A stretch of 55,163 nt of DNA from an uncultured Spirochaetaceae bacterium (GCA_944389065.1 CALXKZ010000005.1:1-55163); one strand, 5' to 3'; shown: positions 8,954 through 18,533, numbered from the stretch's first letter. Made by a program: numbers and translations. The notes: a model not told the origin generated them from the letters alone.

Positions 8954-10996
8954 TTAAATATCAAGCGTCCTGACAAATGTCGCATTCTGTTCGATGAATT
9001 CGCGCCTAGGCTCGACTTCCTCACCCATGAGCATAGAGAATACTCTGTCAGCTTCCTCTGCATCCTTGAGACATATCTTGCTTATCATTCTTGTCTCAGG
9101 ATTCATAGTTGTTTCCCAAAGCTGCTCAGGATTCATTTCTCCAAGACCCTTATATCTCTGAATAGGAATCTTGTTCTCATCAATTCCCTGCGCATTCTCT
9201 GCAAGTATTCTCTTCTTATCAACCTCATCGTAGGCATAGAAGATTTTCTTGCCTATTGTGATTTTATAAAGAGGCGGCATAGCAAAATATACATATCCAG
9301 CTTCAATAAGAGGCCTCATATAACGGAAGAAGAAAGTAAGGAGAAGTGTTCTTATATGTGAACCATCCACATCCGCATCAGCCATTATTATGACTTTATG
9401 GTATCTTACCTTCGACAAATCAAAGGTTTTTTCCTTCTCAGCAGGTTTCTCATCATCCTCATAATCATCAGACCCTGTATCGTTATAGCGGGTTATACCA
9501 GCACCAATAGTCTGTATAACAGGCTGGAGCTTATCATTATTGAGAACTTTTGCCTCCTGTGATTTCTCAACATTGAGCATTTTTCCCCAGAGCGGCAGAA
9601 TAGCCTGGAACTGTCTGTCACGCCCCTGTTTTGCAGATCCGCCTGCACTATCACCCTCAACAATGAAAACCTCGCATTTCTCCGGATCGCGCTCAGAACA
9701 GTCAGCAAGTTTTCCAGGAAGACCACCACCTTCGCTTTTCTTTCTTATATTCTCTCTTGCTTTTCTTGCTGCTACACGCCCAAGAGCTGCATTTGTGACT
9801 TTATCAAGAAGCTTATCAATCGAATCAGGAAACTCATCAAAATAATTGGTAAGATTCTCATATACAAGAGAATCAACAATTCCTTTGACATTTGAATTCC
9901 CAAGCTTCATCTTGGTCTGTCCCTCAAACTGAGGATTTGGAATCTTAACGGATATAACCGCAGTAAGGCCTTCTGAGATATCTGAACCTTCAAGGCTTTC
10001 CGAGTACTTCTTCATGTATTTAACGCTTTTCTTAAGCTGATTATTCAGACATCTTGAAAGAGCAGCTCTGAATCCTGAAAGATGAGTACCGCCTTCACGA
10101 GTATTGATATTATTTACGAACGTATAGATTTTCTCATCATACTTATCGTTATACTGCAGTGATACCTCTACTGACACATCATCCTTCTGGCACTCAAATG
10201 ATATCGGATCAAACAGAGTAGTCTTATATTCATTGAGATACCTTACAAAGGATGACAGTCCGCCTTCTGCATGGAATCTTTCAGATTTAGGTGGATCTAT
10301 TCTATTATCTGTTATGGAAATTGAAATACCTTTATTCAGATACGACAGTTCTTTGAACCTAGCAGATAAAGTATCATAATCAAAAGAGTTCTGCTCCATG
10401 ATCTCAAAATCAGGAGTAAACCTTACTATAGTACCGGTTCTATCTGTATCACCTATGATCTCAACAGGTTTTTCAGGAATTCCCTGATGATATACCTGTC
10501 TATAGATATGCGGTGCTCTATGAACGGTAACTTCCATCCATGATGAAAGAGCATTGACGCATGAAACACCTACACCATGAAGACCACCAGATACCTTATA
10601 TGCATTATGATCGAATTTTCCTCCTGCATGAAGCTGTGTAAGAACAACCTCAAGAGAGCTCTTTCCTTCTTCAGGGTGGATATCAACAGGAATACCACGG
10701 CCATTATCCTCAACAGTGCAGATCTCTCCATTTTCACCATAATCGAGATACACCTTGATATCATTGCAGAATCCTGCCATGGCTTCGTCTATAGAGTTGT
10801 CGACAACCTCATAGACAAGATGATGAAGTCCATCTATACCTGTTGATCCGATATACATACCAGGTCTGAGACGAACAGCTTCCAGCCCTTTCAGAACAGT
10901 GATACCACTTGAATTATAGTCTTCGCTGGCTTTGATTTCAGCCTTAAGCTCGGCCTCGGAGTGTCCTCCGATTTTCAGTTCATTATCATTGTGCAT
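8954..10996 (-). CDS. gyrB: DNA gyrase subunit B
   Basis: This 680-residue ATPase subunit has the GHKL pocket ([25 protein letters not shown]) and the TOPRIM domain ([16 protein letters not shown], then [12 protein letters not shown]). It is longer than a 630-650-residue GyrB for two reasons. There is an extension of about 28 residues before the [11 protein letters not shown] segment, and an acidic insert of about 20 residues ([15 protein letters not shown]) just before the DxD metal site. [10 protein letters not shown] replaces the common PLRGK. The start has a good AAGGAAG ribosome site. It is divergent from dnaA across a 232-bp gap, and a second GHKL/TOPRIM protein (parE) lies at the far right of the window. 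Confidence 0.98.
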   Translation of the reverse strand: MHNDNELKIGGHSEAELKAEIKASEDYNSSGITVLKGLEAVRLRPGMYIGSTGIDGLHHLVYEVVDNSIDEAMAGFCNDIKVYLDYGENGEICTVEDNGRGIPVDIHPEEGKSSLEVVLTQLHAGGKFDHNAYKVSGGLHGVGVSCVNALSSWMEVTVHRAPHIYRQVYHQGIPEKPVEIIGDTDRTGTIVRFTPDFEIMEQNSFDYDTLSARFKELSYLNKGISISITDNRIDPPKSERFHAEGGLSSFVRYLNEYKTTLFDPISFECQKDDVSVEVSLQYNDKYDEKIYTFVNNINTREGGTHLSGFRAALSRCLNNQLKKSVKYMKKYSESLEGSDISEGLTAVISVKIPNPQFEGQTKMKLGNSNVKGIVDSLVYENLTNYFDEFPDSIDKLLDKVTNAALGRVAARKARENIRKKSEGGGLPGKLADCSERDPEKCEVFIVEGDSAGGSAKQGRDRQFQAILPLWGKMLNVEKSQEAKVLNNDKLQPVIQTIGAGITRYNDTGSDDYEDDEKPAEKEKTFDLSKVRYHKVIIMADADVDGSHIRTLLLTFFFRYMRPLIEAGYVYFAMPPLYKITIGKKIFYAYDEVDKKRILAENAQGIDENKIPIQRYKGLGEMNPEQLWETTMNPETRMISKICLKDAEEADRVFSMLMGEEVEPRREFIEQNATFVRTLDI

Positions 10997-11193
10997 TGTC
11001 TTCCTTTTTCCGCGTCTCTAAGTACAGGCAGGCCTCGTAGAGCAGGATTGTCAAAGCATGACCTTAAAGAGCCGCAATACCTTATGTATTATATATTCCA
11101 GAGCATTTTTCATCAAGCAGTACAGCTTTTCCAAGAATTTAAGTAATTTATTTTATTGCTTATATATACATTGATATTCAAATAGATGCTTGC

Positions 11194-11221
11194 TTTACGT
11201 TTTACCTAAATGTAATATAAT
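11194..11221 (+). promoter_or_regulatory. dnaA promoter, probably leaderless
   Basis: TTTACG (11194-11199), a 16-bp spacer and a perfect TATAAT (11216-11221). Only seven bases separate the -10 box from the ATG at 11229, so transcription should begin at or next to the start codon. There is no Shine-Dalgarno. No DnaA box was seen in the gyrB-dnaA gap, so classic DnaA-box autorepression at this promoter is not supported. Confidence 0.65.
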
Positions 11222-11228
11222 CCTGCAT

Positions 11229-12572
11229 ATGTCGGATTTAGATAGGATATGGAAAGAGGCGGAAGTACAGCTCGAAGGTGCTCTGCCAGAGGCAAAACGT
11301 ATATACATAGATATGATTGAATACAGAGGAGAGAAGGATGGATGCATCGTTCTCGCCTTTCCTTCTGATTTCTACAAGAACAATGCAGAAAAGAACTGCA
11401 AATCTGAAATCGAGAATACGCTTTCAGTAATTGCTGGATATCATATTGATACAATTTTCATAACAGATGAGAACAATAAGAAAAAAATAGCAAAACCAAG
11501 CAGCAGAACTCAGCATAAAGCAAAAACAGAATCCGTTTCCAAGAATACAACACTCAACAAGATTTACTCTTTTGATAATTTCATATCCGGTGACAATAGC
11601 AGCTTTGCCTTTAATGCAGCCCGTGTAATAGCGCAGAATCCAGGAATAAGCTACAACCCCTGTCTTATCTATGGTGGAGTAGGCTTAGGCAAAACTCATC
11701 TCCTTCAGTCAATCGGCAATTATATTGATGAGCACAATCCTAAGATGAAGATCATATATGTGACAGCAGAAAGCTTCACTAATGAATTCATAAATTCGCT
11801 TCTTACTGATAAAGCATCGGCATTCAAAATCAAATACAGAAGCGTTGATGTTCTTCTGATTGACGATATACATTTTCTGCAGAAGAAGAATCAGATACAA
11901 GAAGAGCTTTTCCATACTTTCAATGAGCTTTATGACAATCATAAGCAGATAGTCCTTACATGTGATAGACCTATCACAGAGCTTACAGATATAACGGACA
12001 GACTCAAGACAAGATTCAGAAAGGGACTTAACGTAGATCTCCAGCCTCCTGCATATGAAACAAGAATGGCAATAGCAATACAGAAATGCAGGGAAAGAAA
12101 CTATAAGCTTGATAATAATGTCCTGGAATTCATATGCCAGAGCATAGATACTAATATAAGGGATCTTGAAGGCGCTCTTACAACTCTCAGCTCGTTCTCC
12201 GAGCTTGTTGGAAAACCAATAACGCTCGACATAGCAAAAGAGCATCTCAAGAATTTCATAGTAGAACCTGCTATTAAGAACAATGATATATCAATTGATA
12301 TGATAATCCGTAAAACAGCATCCTATTTCAATATAAAAGAGTATGATATAAAGGGAAAAAGCAGAAATAAGAACATCATTCTTGCAAGACATATATCTAT
12401 TTATCTTTCTTCAAAGCTTACTTCATATTCATTATCAGAGATAGGAAAAATGATGAACGGTAAGGACCATACTACCATAATGCACTCCGTTGACAGGATA
12501 AAATCACTTCTTGAAACAGATGAATCTGTAAGAAACGCTGTCAATTCAATAGAAAACAGTCTTATGGAATAG
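11229..12572 (+). CDS. dnaA: Chromosomal replication initiator DnaA
   Basis: This 447-residue initiator binds DnaA boxes, melts the origin and recruits the helicase. Domain I is residues 1 to about 80, followed by a short polar linker. The AAA+ domain has Walker A GGVGLGKTHL (near 150) and Walker B VLLIDDIHFL. The C-terminal DNA-binding domain carries the DnaA signature as GKDHTTIMHSVDRI. I use ATG at 11229 (MSDLDRIW) rather than an upstream in-frame start at 11190, because homologues begin here and the only good promoter overlaps the upstream option. It is followed directly by an array of DnaA boxes and then dnaN. Confidence 0.98.
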   Translation: MSDLDRIWKEAEVQLEGALPEAKRIYIDMIEYRGEKDGCIVLAFPSDFYKNNAEKNCKSEIENTLSVIAGYHIDTIFITDENNKKKIAKPSSRTQHKAKTESVSKNTTLNKIYSFDNFISGDNSSFAFNAARVIAQNPGISYNPCLIYGGVGLGKTHLLQSIGNYIDEHNPKMKIIYVTAESFTNEFINSLLTDKASAFKIKYRSVDVLLIDDIHFLQKKNQIQEELFHTFNELYDNHKQIVLTCDRPITELTDITDRLKTRFRKGLNVDLQPPAYETRMAIAIQKCRERNYKLDNNVLEFICQSIDTNIRDLEGALTTLSSFSELVGKPITLDIAKEHLKNFIVEPAIKNNDISIDMIIRKTASYFNIKEYDIKGKSRNKNIILARHISIYLSSKLTSYSLSEIGKMMNGKDHTTIMHSVDRIKSLLETDESVRNAVNSIENSLME

Positions 12573-12843
12573 TTTTCCACAGGCTGTGGAAAAACATGTG
12601 CAAAACCTGTTGAAATGATATTGATAACCTGTGGATTGATAAAAGGGTTTTCCACAGCAATATCCATGACTGAATGCATTTATGTGGAAACTGTGGAAAA
12701 CATACTTGTCTTTTCCACAATGTTATCCACAATTTATTTTATTCCAATACAATATTTTATTGTAGTTTTCCACAATAAAGTTTAGTGTTATTATTACTAC
12801 TATCTTCTATTTATGATAATATTAACAATAATAGGAGCAGACT
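12573..12843 (+). other. oriC: Predicted origin of replication (oriC) between dnaA and dnaN
   Basis: A 271-bp gap with eight matches to TTWTNCACA. Plus strand: 12573-12581, 12648-12656, 12711-12719, 12766-12774 (TTTTCCACA) and 12723-12731 (TTATCCACA). Minus strand: 12585-12593 and 12692-12700 (TTTTCCACA) and 12597-12605 (TTTTGCACA). A near match is at 12683-12691. Pairs are spaced about 12 bp, one helical turn. The last box is followed by AT-rich DNA running up to dnaN, a likely unwinding element. Position next to dnaA and the flip in gene direction nearby agree with an origin. Confidence 0.9.
12788..12802 (+). other. Candidate DnaA-trio tract in oriC
   Basis: Five consecutive trinucleotides TTA TTA TTA CTA CTA follow the last DnaA box (12766-12774) after a 13-bp spacer. 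The complementary strand reads as [T/A]A[G/A] repeats, the pattern described for DnaA-trios that guide DnaA onto single strands in the basal unwinding system of Bacillus subtilis. The spacer is longer than the typical one, so this is a candidate only. Confidence 0.45.
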
Positions 12844-13947
12844 ATGAAATTCACATGCCAGTGTTCATTGCTTAGACAAGAGATTGAATATGCCAGCAGC
12901 TTTGCTAGCAAGAAGAATTCACTGTCGATATCCAGCAATGTTCTTCTAGAAGTCTCAAATGAACTATTGACTATAAAAGCATATGATCAGCAGATGGGAT
13001 TCATTTCATCTATACCTGTATCAGTATCAGTTCCAGGATCCACAACAGTGTTCTGTGAAAAGCTGAGCAATGTTCTCAGATCAACTGAGGATGTTGAGAT
13101 AGAAGTATTCGAGGATAATGGTATCCTCAGTATCCATCCCGTTGATAATGAATCATTCAGCGCTAATATGAAGACCATAGAGTCATCAAGATTCCCTGAA
13201 TTGGAAAATATAGATGATTCTCTCTATTTCTCAGTCACTCAGCGTGATTTCATAGACATGATAGATAAGACTTCTTTTGCAGTTGCCGGTGATGATAACA
13301 GGCATTTCCTTACTGGCGTGTACATGGAAAAGAAGGATGAACGGATAGTAATGGTTGCAACTGATGGTAAAAGACTTGCATGCGTAAGGCGTCAGTTCGA
13401 ACAGGAGATACCTGATTTCCGTTCATGTATAATGTCTGTGCGTTTTCTTTCGATGGTAAAGAGCATAGCAAGCGGAGAAGGTGTTCTTTCCATAGCAGTG
13501 AAAGAAGGAGTTGTATTCTTCAAAATAGGAAACAGGACTATCTATTCAGCTCTTATCTCGGGAAATTATCCTAACTATGAAAGGGTAATTCCAAAAGAAC
13601 TTGACTATAGATGCGTGATCAGAACAGAGGATTTAGAGAAAGCTATATCATTCACCTCTATTTTCGTTGATGATAAATCCAAGAGAATATTCTTTGATAT
13701 AAAAGAAGGTGAGATACAGATCTCAGGAGAAAATACAGATTTCGGAGATAGCAGACAGACAATCAGCTGTGAGTATTCTGGTCCTGATATGCATATAACA
13801 TTCAATTCCGCGCTTCTTCATATTCCTGTTAAGAAGATAGATTCAGAGTTCATGAAGATGATGTTCAGGTCAGAATCTGCTGCTTTGATAATCTCACCAG
13901 AACCTGATAAGGACTATCTATATGTCCTTATGCCGATGCAGAACTGA
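12844..13947 (+). CDS. dnaN: DNA polymerase III sliding clamp (beta)
   Basis: This 367-residue beta clamp has the usual family length and three repeated clamp folds. Recognisable segments include FLTGVYMEKKDERIVMVATDG in the middle domain and the C-terminal YVLMPMQN, matching the usual PMR/L end. It encircles DNA as a dimer and tethers polymerase III. A clear AGGAG ribosome site precedes the ATG. Its TGA overlaps the recF ATG by one base (TGATG), so the two are translationally coupled. Confidence 0.97.
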   Translation: MKFTCQCSLLRQEIEYASSFASKKNSLSISSNVLLEVSNELLTIKAYDQQMGFISSIPVSVSVPGSTTVFCEKLSNVLRSTEDVEIEVFEDNGILSIHPVDNESFSANMKTIESSRFPELENIDDSLYFSVTQRDFIDMIDKTSFAVAGDDNRHFLTGVYMEKKDERIVMVATDGKRLACVRRQFEQEIPDFRSCIMSVRFLSMVKSIASGEGVLSIAVKEGVVFFKIGNRTIYSALISGNYPNYERVIPKELDYRCVIRTEDLEKAISFTSIFVDDKSKRIFFDIKEGEIQISGENTDFGDSRQTISCEYSGPDMHITFNSALLHIPVKKIDSEFMKMMFRSESAALIISPEPDKDYLYVLMPMQN

Positions 13948-15035
13948 TGAGATTCAGGAGAATATCAATACATGATTTCAGAAATATATCCTCTGCTGAT
14001 ACATATGTTGATGCAAAGGATATAATTCTTAAAGGAGAAAATGGTCAGGGAAAGACTAATTTCATCGAAGCTATATATACTCTTTCATATGGATCATCAT
14101 TTAGGACATCACACCTTCGTGATGCTGTAAGAAATGGCAGTACCGGATTCAGTATCTCTGCAGAATTCGAGAACAGCTATGGTGAAATCGAGAATATTTC
14201 CACTTCATTTTCAGATAATCATAGGAAAATAGTGATAGATGGCAAGGAAATCACAGATAGAAAAGAGCTTATCTATCATTTTCCATGCATTGCATTCATC
14301 CACGATGATATAGGATTCATAAAAGGAGAACCTGAAGTAAGACGTAAGTTCTTCGATCAGATGATGAGTCTTCATTCACCTGTTTTCTTCGATAATCTCA
14401 GATCATATAGAGCAGTGCTTATTCAGCGTAATGCTGCTATAAGAAATGGAAATGCAGATCTGATTCACTTCTATGATCAGCGTTTAGCGATGTATGGTCT
14501 TGAGATAATGAGGGAAAGGGCGTCTGCAGTATATGATTTCAATGCTATATTTCCTGGATTGTTCAAAAGGATTTCTGGAAGCGATATTGATCTTGAGATA
14601 AGGTATCAGCCTTCATGGGGAGATTATCCATCGGAAGATGAGATAATATCATACCTTGAAAGAACAGAGGAAAGGGATATGCGTATGATGACAACAACCA
14701 GTGGCATACACCGTGATAAATTCTCTGTTATGGCACCTTCTGGTCCTTTTGCATCAATTGGATCAACAGGACAGATAAGACTATGCTCAATTCTCTTCAG
14801 AATATCTGAAGCAAAGTACTTTACATCAAAGACAGGAAATGAGCCTATACTTCTCATTGATGATGTGCTTCTTGAGCTTGATGATAGGAAAAGAGCTGAG
14901 CTTCTTTCTGAGCTTGATGGATATTCACAGGCATTCTTCACATTTCTGCCAAGGGAAAGCTACTTCGGAGAAAAAAGGGAATCAATAGTATATTCTGCGG
15001 TAGAAGGGAGTTTCCTCAATGTCGATAGAAGTTAA
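13947..15035 (+). CDS. recF: DNA replication and repair protein RecF
   Basis: This 362-residue SMC-like ATPase helps RecR/RecO load RecA at single-strand gaps. The N-terminus (FRRISIHDFRNI) leads into Walker A GENGQGKTNF near residue 31. The C-terminal part has Walker B and D-loop residues in EPILLIDDVLLELDD. Length is normal. It is coupled to dnaN by a TGATG overlap and overlaps dciA by 17 nt, giving the conserved dnaA-dnaN-recF-dciA order. Confidence 0.96.
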   Translation: MRFRRISIHDFRNISSADTYVDAKDIILKGENGQGKTNFIEAIYTLSYGSSFRTSHLRDAVRNGSTGFSISAEFENSYGEIENISTSFSDNHRKIVIDGKEITDRKELIYHFPCIAFIHDDIGFIKGEPEVRRKFFDQMMSLHSPVFFDNLRSYRAVLIQRNAAIRNGNADLIHFYDQRLAMYGLEIMRERASAVYDFNAIFPGLFKRISGSDIDLEIRYQPSWGDYPSEDEIISYLERTEERDMRMMTTTSGIHRDKFSVMAPSGPFASIGSTGQIRLCSILFRISEAKYFTSKTGNEPILLIDDVLLELDDRKRAELLSELDGYSQAFFTFLPRESYFGEKRESIVYSAVEGSFLNVDRS

Positions 15036-15306
15036 GAATATAAAGGATCTTGTTTCCGAATATGTATCTGAAGTAGGCAATATCAGCAGTGCATCAATGC
15101 ATAGATTATGGCCTTCAGTCGCTGGCGATGAACTGATCGGTATAACTGAGTTTTTAAAAGCTGAGGATGGAATAATCGTGATATCTGCCAGGAATCCTGC
15201 AGCTTCTTCCTTGCTTATGCTTAAGAAAAGAAAAATTCTTGAGGAATATAGAAAAGCTTTTCCAGAAGCCAATATTGTACGGATGCAGATAAAACGCACA
15301 TATTGA
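15019..15306 (+). CDS. dciA: DciA-like (DUF721) helicase-loader protein
   Basis: This 95-residue protein matches the DUF721/DciA family in size, position and sequence. The N-terminal half ends in the typical W-P-x-V-x-G motif (LWPSVAGDELIG), followed by strands such as GIIVISARNPAASSLL. DciA is thought to be the ancestral bacterial partner that helps load the replicative helicase DnaB in species without DnaC or DnaI. It overlaps the end of recF by 17 nt. Synteny (recF-DUF721) strongly supports the call; function is by family. Confidence 0.85.
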   Translation: MSIEVKNIKDLVSEYVSEVGNISSASMHRLWPSVAGDELIGITEFLKAEDGIIVISARNPAASSLLMLKKRKILEEYRKAFPEANIVRMQIKRTY

Positions 15307-15403
15307 CCTCTGTTAACACCTCTGATAATATCTTCTAGCTGTGGTCTTATGCCGCATTATGATGATAATAATCGCTTAACAGCGTTGGAATTGGAGTAGA
15401 TCT

Positions 15404-15571
15404 ATGAGTTACAAGGGAAAGAGAACCTATCATCCAAGCAAGATGAAGAGGACAAGGAAGTTCGGTTTCCGTGCTAGAATGGCTACAAAGGGAGGCCGTT
15501 TGGTTCTTGCTCGTCGCCGTGCAAAGGGCAGACATAGCCTCACGGTCAGCGATGAGAAGAAGCCTTACTAA
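15404..15571 (+). CDS. rpmH: 50S ribosomal protein L34
   Basis: This 55-residue, very basic protein has the L34 core ([29 protein letters not shown]). Compared with the usual 44-46 residues it has a short N-terminal addition (MSYKG) and a C-terminal tail ending SDEKKPY. A GGAG ribosome site lies 8-9 nt before the ATG. The last 20 nt overlap the start of rnpA in another frame. Confidence 0.95.
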   Translation: MSYKGKRTYHPSKMKRTRKFGFRARMATKGGRLVLARRRAKGRHSLTVSDEKKPY

Positions 15572-15914
15572 GCAGGAAATCATCAGAAAGAAACAGGACA
15601 TCAACCGTATTTTCAAGGAAGGTAAGTCTTTATCAGGTTCTGGAATGCGGTTGATAGTTTCTTCCAATGATTTTGGATACGACCGCATCATAATAATACC
15701 TGCAAAGCATTATGGAAGGGCAGTAGACAGAAATCTTGTCCGTCGTCGTGCAAAGGAGATATTCAGGTGCTATCCAGATAGGATAATGGAAGAGAGTCCT
15801 GTTGAAGGCGGAGGACATGATATGGTCCTCATCGTGTATCCTGGAAAGGTCTCCGATTTCTCCTTGCTTGAGTCCGGATTCACAAAGCTTCTGGACAGGA
15901 TATACCGGAGATAG
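15552..15914 (+). CDS. rnpA: Ribonuclease P protein component
   Basis: This protein of about 120 residues assists the RNase P RNA in maturing tRNA 5' ends. The RNR signature is clear ([17 protein letters not shown]). I start at ATG 15552 (MRRSLTKQE) because it gives the family length and removes an implausible 27-residue extension that is simply the rpmH sequence in another frame. The start lies inside rpmH with little Shine-Dalgarno, so translation probably depends on rpmH. The yidD gene that often follows rnpA is absent; only 71 nt separate rnpA from yidC. Confidence 0.93.
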   Translation: MRRSLTKQEIIRKKQDINRIFKEGKSLSGSGMRLIVSSNDFGYDRIIIIPAKHYGRAVDRNLVRRRAKEIFRCYPDRIMEESPVEGGGHDMVLIVYPGKVSDFSLLESGFTKLLDRIYRR

Positions 15915-15985
15915 TTCCATTCAGTCTCATCAGCAGAGTTTTCCTATTCAGCTTTCCGGATACAGAAAAATCCTAAGGAGTTCCA

Positions 15986-17791
15986 ATGGATAGGAATACT
16001 ATCATTGCAATTGTGCTTTCAGTGATTGTCATTACTGTAGGCATGACTGTTCAATCATTTTTCATGGAAGAGGAGATGGTCTCTGCAGAGGTTGCAGCTC
16101 AGGAAACGGCTGTAGATGCAGATGCATCCCTGAACAATATAGAAGTAATCGAAACAGATAGGATATCAGCAATCGGGGAAGAGCCTGACAGTACTCCATT
16201 TACTGTAAAAAGCGGTGAATTCGAAATAGAATTCAACCCTGCAGGAGCATCGATCAATTCTATTAAGCTTCTGAATCATCTTGATAACAACGAGCCTGCC
16301 GAGCTTCTGTATAAAGATCCTGGTGATGCGGATATCTTTACTATGTATATAGGCAATGCTCCTATTGATAGCGTATTCAGCTACACTACATCCACAATAG
16401 ATATCTCACCGGTTCATGATGGCGATGATATTACACGTGTATCATTCATACGTGATTTCCAGACAGCTGATGGAGAGGAATTCACAATAGAGAAATCCTA
16501 TGCAATTCCTTTGAATGAGGAGTTCCTTATTCAGGTTTCTATCCGTATGTATAAAGCTGATGGATCTCCTGTTTCAATCGGTGATGGAGATACGTCATAT
16601 ACAATTTCCGTGGGTCCTCAGATCGGACCGGCATTCCAGTCTCTTTCTTCGAATTACGACTGGAGAAGGCTTGAAGTGAAATATGCTGAGGATAAGGATA
16701 AGAAGAACCTTAAATTCTCCGATGGTGTATTCACAGCGGATGAAGCGGTTGACTGGATGAGTCTGTCCGGCAAGTACTTTGCATTTGTCCTTATGCCTGA
16801 TGATTCTATTTCGATGTCTTCAGTAAAAGCAGAGGAGTCGACTTTTGATACTGGAGTGCCACAGAAGGATATCATGTACTTCTCAAGAGCAAATGATGGA
16901 ACTCTTGTTGATGATATCTATTCATTCTATGCTGGTCCGAAGGTATCAAAATACCTGGATATCTATAACAGGATGGGAGAGAATATATTCGGCCTTAATG
17001 AAAGCAGTATCAATAAAGTCGTTGATGGCAACTGGCTTTCGTGGCTTGAATCCATTCTGAACTGGATTCTTCAGTTCTTCTATCGTTTTATTCCTAACTA
17101 TGGTGTCGCGATCATACTGCTTACGATTCTTGTTAAGCTTATTCTGCATCCGATATCAAAGAAGGGAATGGATTCTACTGCTAAGATGGGGGCTCTGACT
17201 CCTAAAATTGAGGAAATCAAGCAGAAGTTCCCAGATAATCCTGAGGCTCAGAATGCAGCAATGGCAAAGCTATATAAGGAGGAAGGTATCAATCCAATGG
17301 GATCATGTCTTCCTATGCTTATTCAGTTCCCTATATTCATTGCTCTGTATGGTCTTCTCAATACGAACTTCGATCTCAGAGGATCTATGTTCATACCGGG
17401 CTGGATAACCGACCTGTCAATCCCTGATACGATCTATACATTGCCATTCAGCATTCCATTGCTTGGTCCGGCAATACATCTTCTGCCTATTCTCTATGTC
17501 ATATCGATGATTCTGTCCATGAAGATAACGCAGTCTAGTTCCACAGCTGCATCTTCTCAGGCAGGAATGATGGCCTTTATGACTTACGGAATGCCTATAC
17601 TCTTTTTCTTCATCATGTATAATGCGCCTTCTGGACTTCTTCTTTACTGGTCTACTGTCAACATAATCTCAATCGGCCAGCAGCTGATGGTCAACAAGAA
17701 GAAGAAGGCAGCATTTGCTGAGGAGATAGCTGTACATGATGCTGTAAAGCAAGCAAAGAAAGACGCAAAGAAGAAATCAAGGAGAAAATAG
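15986..17791 (+). CDS. yidC: Membrane protein insertase YidC
   Basis: This 601-residue insertase places proteins into the inner membrane, alone or with Sec. The first membrane segment is residues 5-25 (IIAIVLSVIVITVGMTV). A large periplasmic domain (about 50-340) follows, then the conserved five-helix core including GVAIILLTILVKLILHP and GLLLYWSTVNIISIGQQ. The large periplasmic domain is characteristic of diderm bacteria. The tail is Lys-rich, as expected for ribosome contact. It has an AAGGAG ribosome site and is followed after 4 nt by jag. Confidence 0.97.
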   Translation: MDRNTIIAIVLSVIVITVGMTVQSFFMEEEMVSAEVAAQETAVDADASLNNIEVIETDRISAIGEEPDSTPFTVKSGEFEIEFNPAGASINSIKLLNHLDNNEPAELLYKDPGDADIFTMYIGNAPIDSVFSYTTSTIDISPVHDGDDITRVSFIRDFQTADGEEFTIEKSYAIPLNEEFLIQVSIRMYKADGSPVSIGDGDTSYTISVGPQIGPAFQSLSSNYDWRRLEVKYAEDKDKKNLKFSDGVFTADEAVDWMSLSGKYFAFVLMPDDSISMSSVKAEESTFDTGVPQKDIMYFSRANDGTLVDDIYSFYAGPKVSKYLDIYNRMGENIFGLNESSINKVVDGNWLSWLESILNWILQFFYRFIPNYGVAIILLTILVKLILHPISKKGMDSTAKMGALTPKIEEIKQKFPDNPEAQNAAMAKLYKEEGINPMGSCLPMLIQFPIFIALYGLLNTNFDLRGSMFIPGWITDLSIPDTIYTLPFSIPLLGPAIHLLPILYVISMILSMKITQSSSTAASSQAGMMAFMTYGMPILFFFIMYNAPSGLLLYWSTVNIISIGQQLMVNKKKKAAFAEEIAVHDAVKQAKKDAKKKSRRK

Positions 17792-17795
17792 ATAT

Positions 17796-18491
17796 ATGCA
17801 GAGCGATTTTGAAGGAAGAACCGAGCAGGAAGCAATAGATAAGGCAATACAGGAACTTGGACTGGATCGTGATGAATTCGATGTTGAGATCATCGAAAGT
17901 TCCAGGAAAGGCCTTTTTAAGAAAGGAAATGTCAAGATAAGGGTTTATTATGGATCAGAAAGGACATCTCTAAGTGAGCAGGATAGCAATTTTGATGAAC
18001 CCGCTGGAGAAGTGAATGGAATATGCGATCCTGAGCCTGAGAATGATAATGAGAGAAAGATCATTGAATTCATCGAAACTCTTATAGATAAGATGGGATA
18101 TTCAGGTTCTGCTTCTATTTCATTCAGACGTGATAGCAAGATCGGTATAGCTATTGAAAGTCCTGATTCATCGATTCTTATTGGCAGGAAGGGAAAGAAT
18201 CTTGATGCGATCCAGCTGGTTGCAAATGTTTATGCTGGAAATCTTGATCCGGATCTCAAGATAGTTGTGGATAGTGAGAATTACCGGATGAGGCATGAAG
18301 AGCAGATCATAAGAAATGCTTATAAGACTGCTGAACTAGTCAGAAGGACGGGACGCTCAAGGCTTCTTGATCCTATGAATCCTTTTGAACGCAGACTTGT
18401 CCATACCGCTATTAATGATATCGATGGAGTGGATACGAAGAGCGAGGGAGAGGGACTTTATAAGCAGGTACGCATAATACCTGTAAAATAA
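17796..18491 (+). CDS. jag: RNA-binding protein Jag/KhpB
   Basis: This 231-residue protein has the Jag_N domain at the start (EGRTEQEAIDKAIQELGL), a KH domain (ILIGRKGKNLDAIQLVANV, about 127-145) and a C-terminal R3H domain (NPFERRLVHTAIND). In other bacteria Jag/KhpB binds many RNAs and affects division and cell-wall synthesis. It almost always sits directly after yidC, as here. A strong terminator 11 nt after its stop ends the rpmH-rnpA-yidC-jag unit. Confidence 0.93.
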   Translation: MQSDFEGRTEQEAIDKAIQELGLDRDEFDVEIIESSRKGLFKKGNVKIRVYYGSERTSLSEQDSNFDEPAGEVNGICDPEPENDNERKIIEFIETLIDKMGYSGSASISFRRDSKIGIAIESPDSSILIGRKGKNLDAIQLVANVYAGNLDPDLKIVVDSENYRMRHEEQIIRNAYKTAELVRRTGRSRLLDPMNPFERRLVHTAINDIDGVDTKSEGEGLYKQVRIIPVK

Positions 18492-18501
18492 TCGATCAGA
18501 T

Positions 18502-18533
18502 AAAAGGCAATCTTGTTCAGGTTGCCTTTTCTA
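18502..18533 (+). terminator. Intrinsic terminator after jag
   Basis: Perfect 9-bp stem AAAAGGCAA (18502-18510) / TTGCCTTTT (18522-18530) with an 11-nt loop. The A/T stem base makes it likely to work on both strands. Confidence 0.88.

Noticed and set aside
11709..12245. Minus-strand open frame inside dnaA
   Set aside because: Antisense of the conserved AAA+ domain, no start signal, no recognisable protein.
15915..15985. yidD between rnpA and yidC
   Set aside because: Only 71 bp and no open frame of suitable size.
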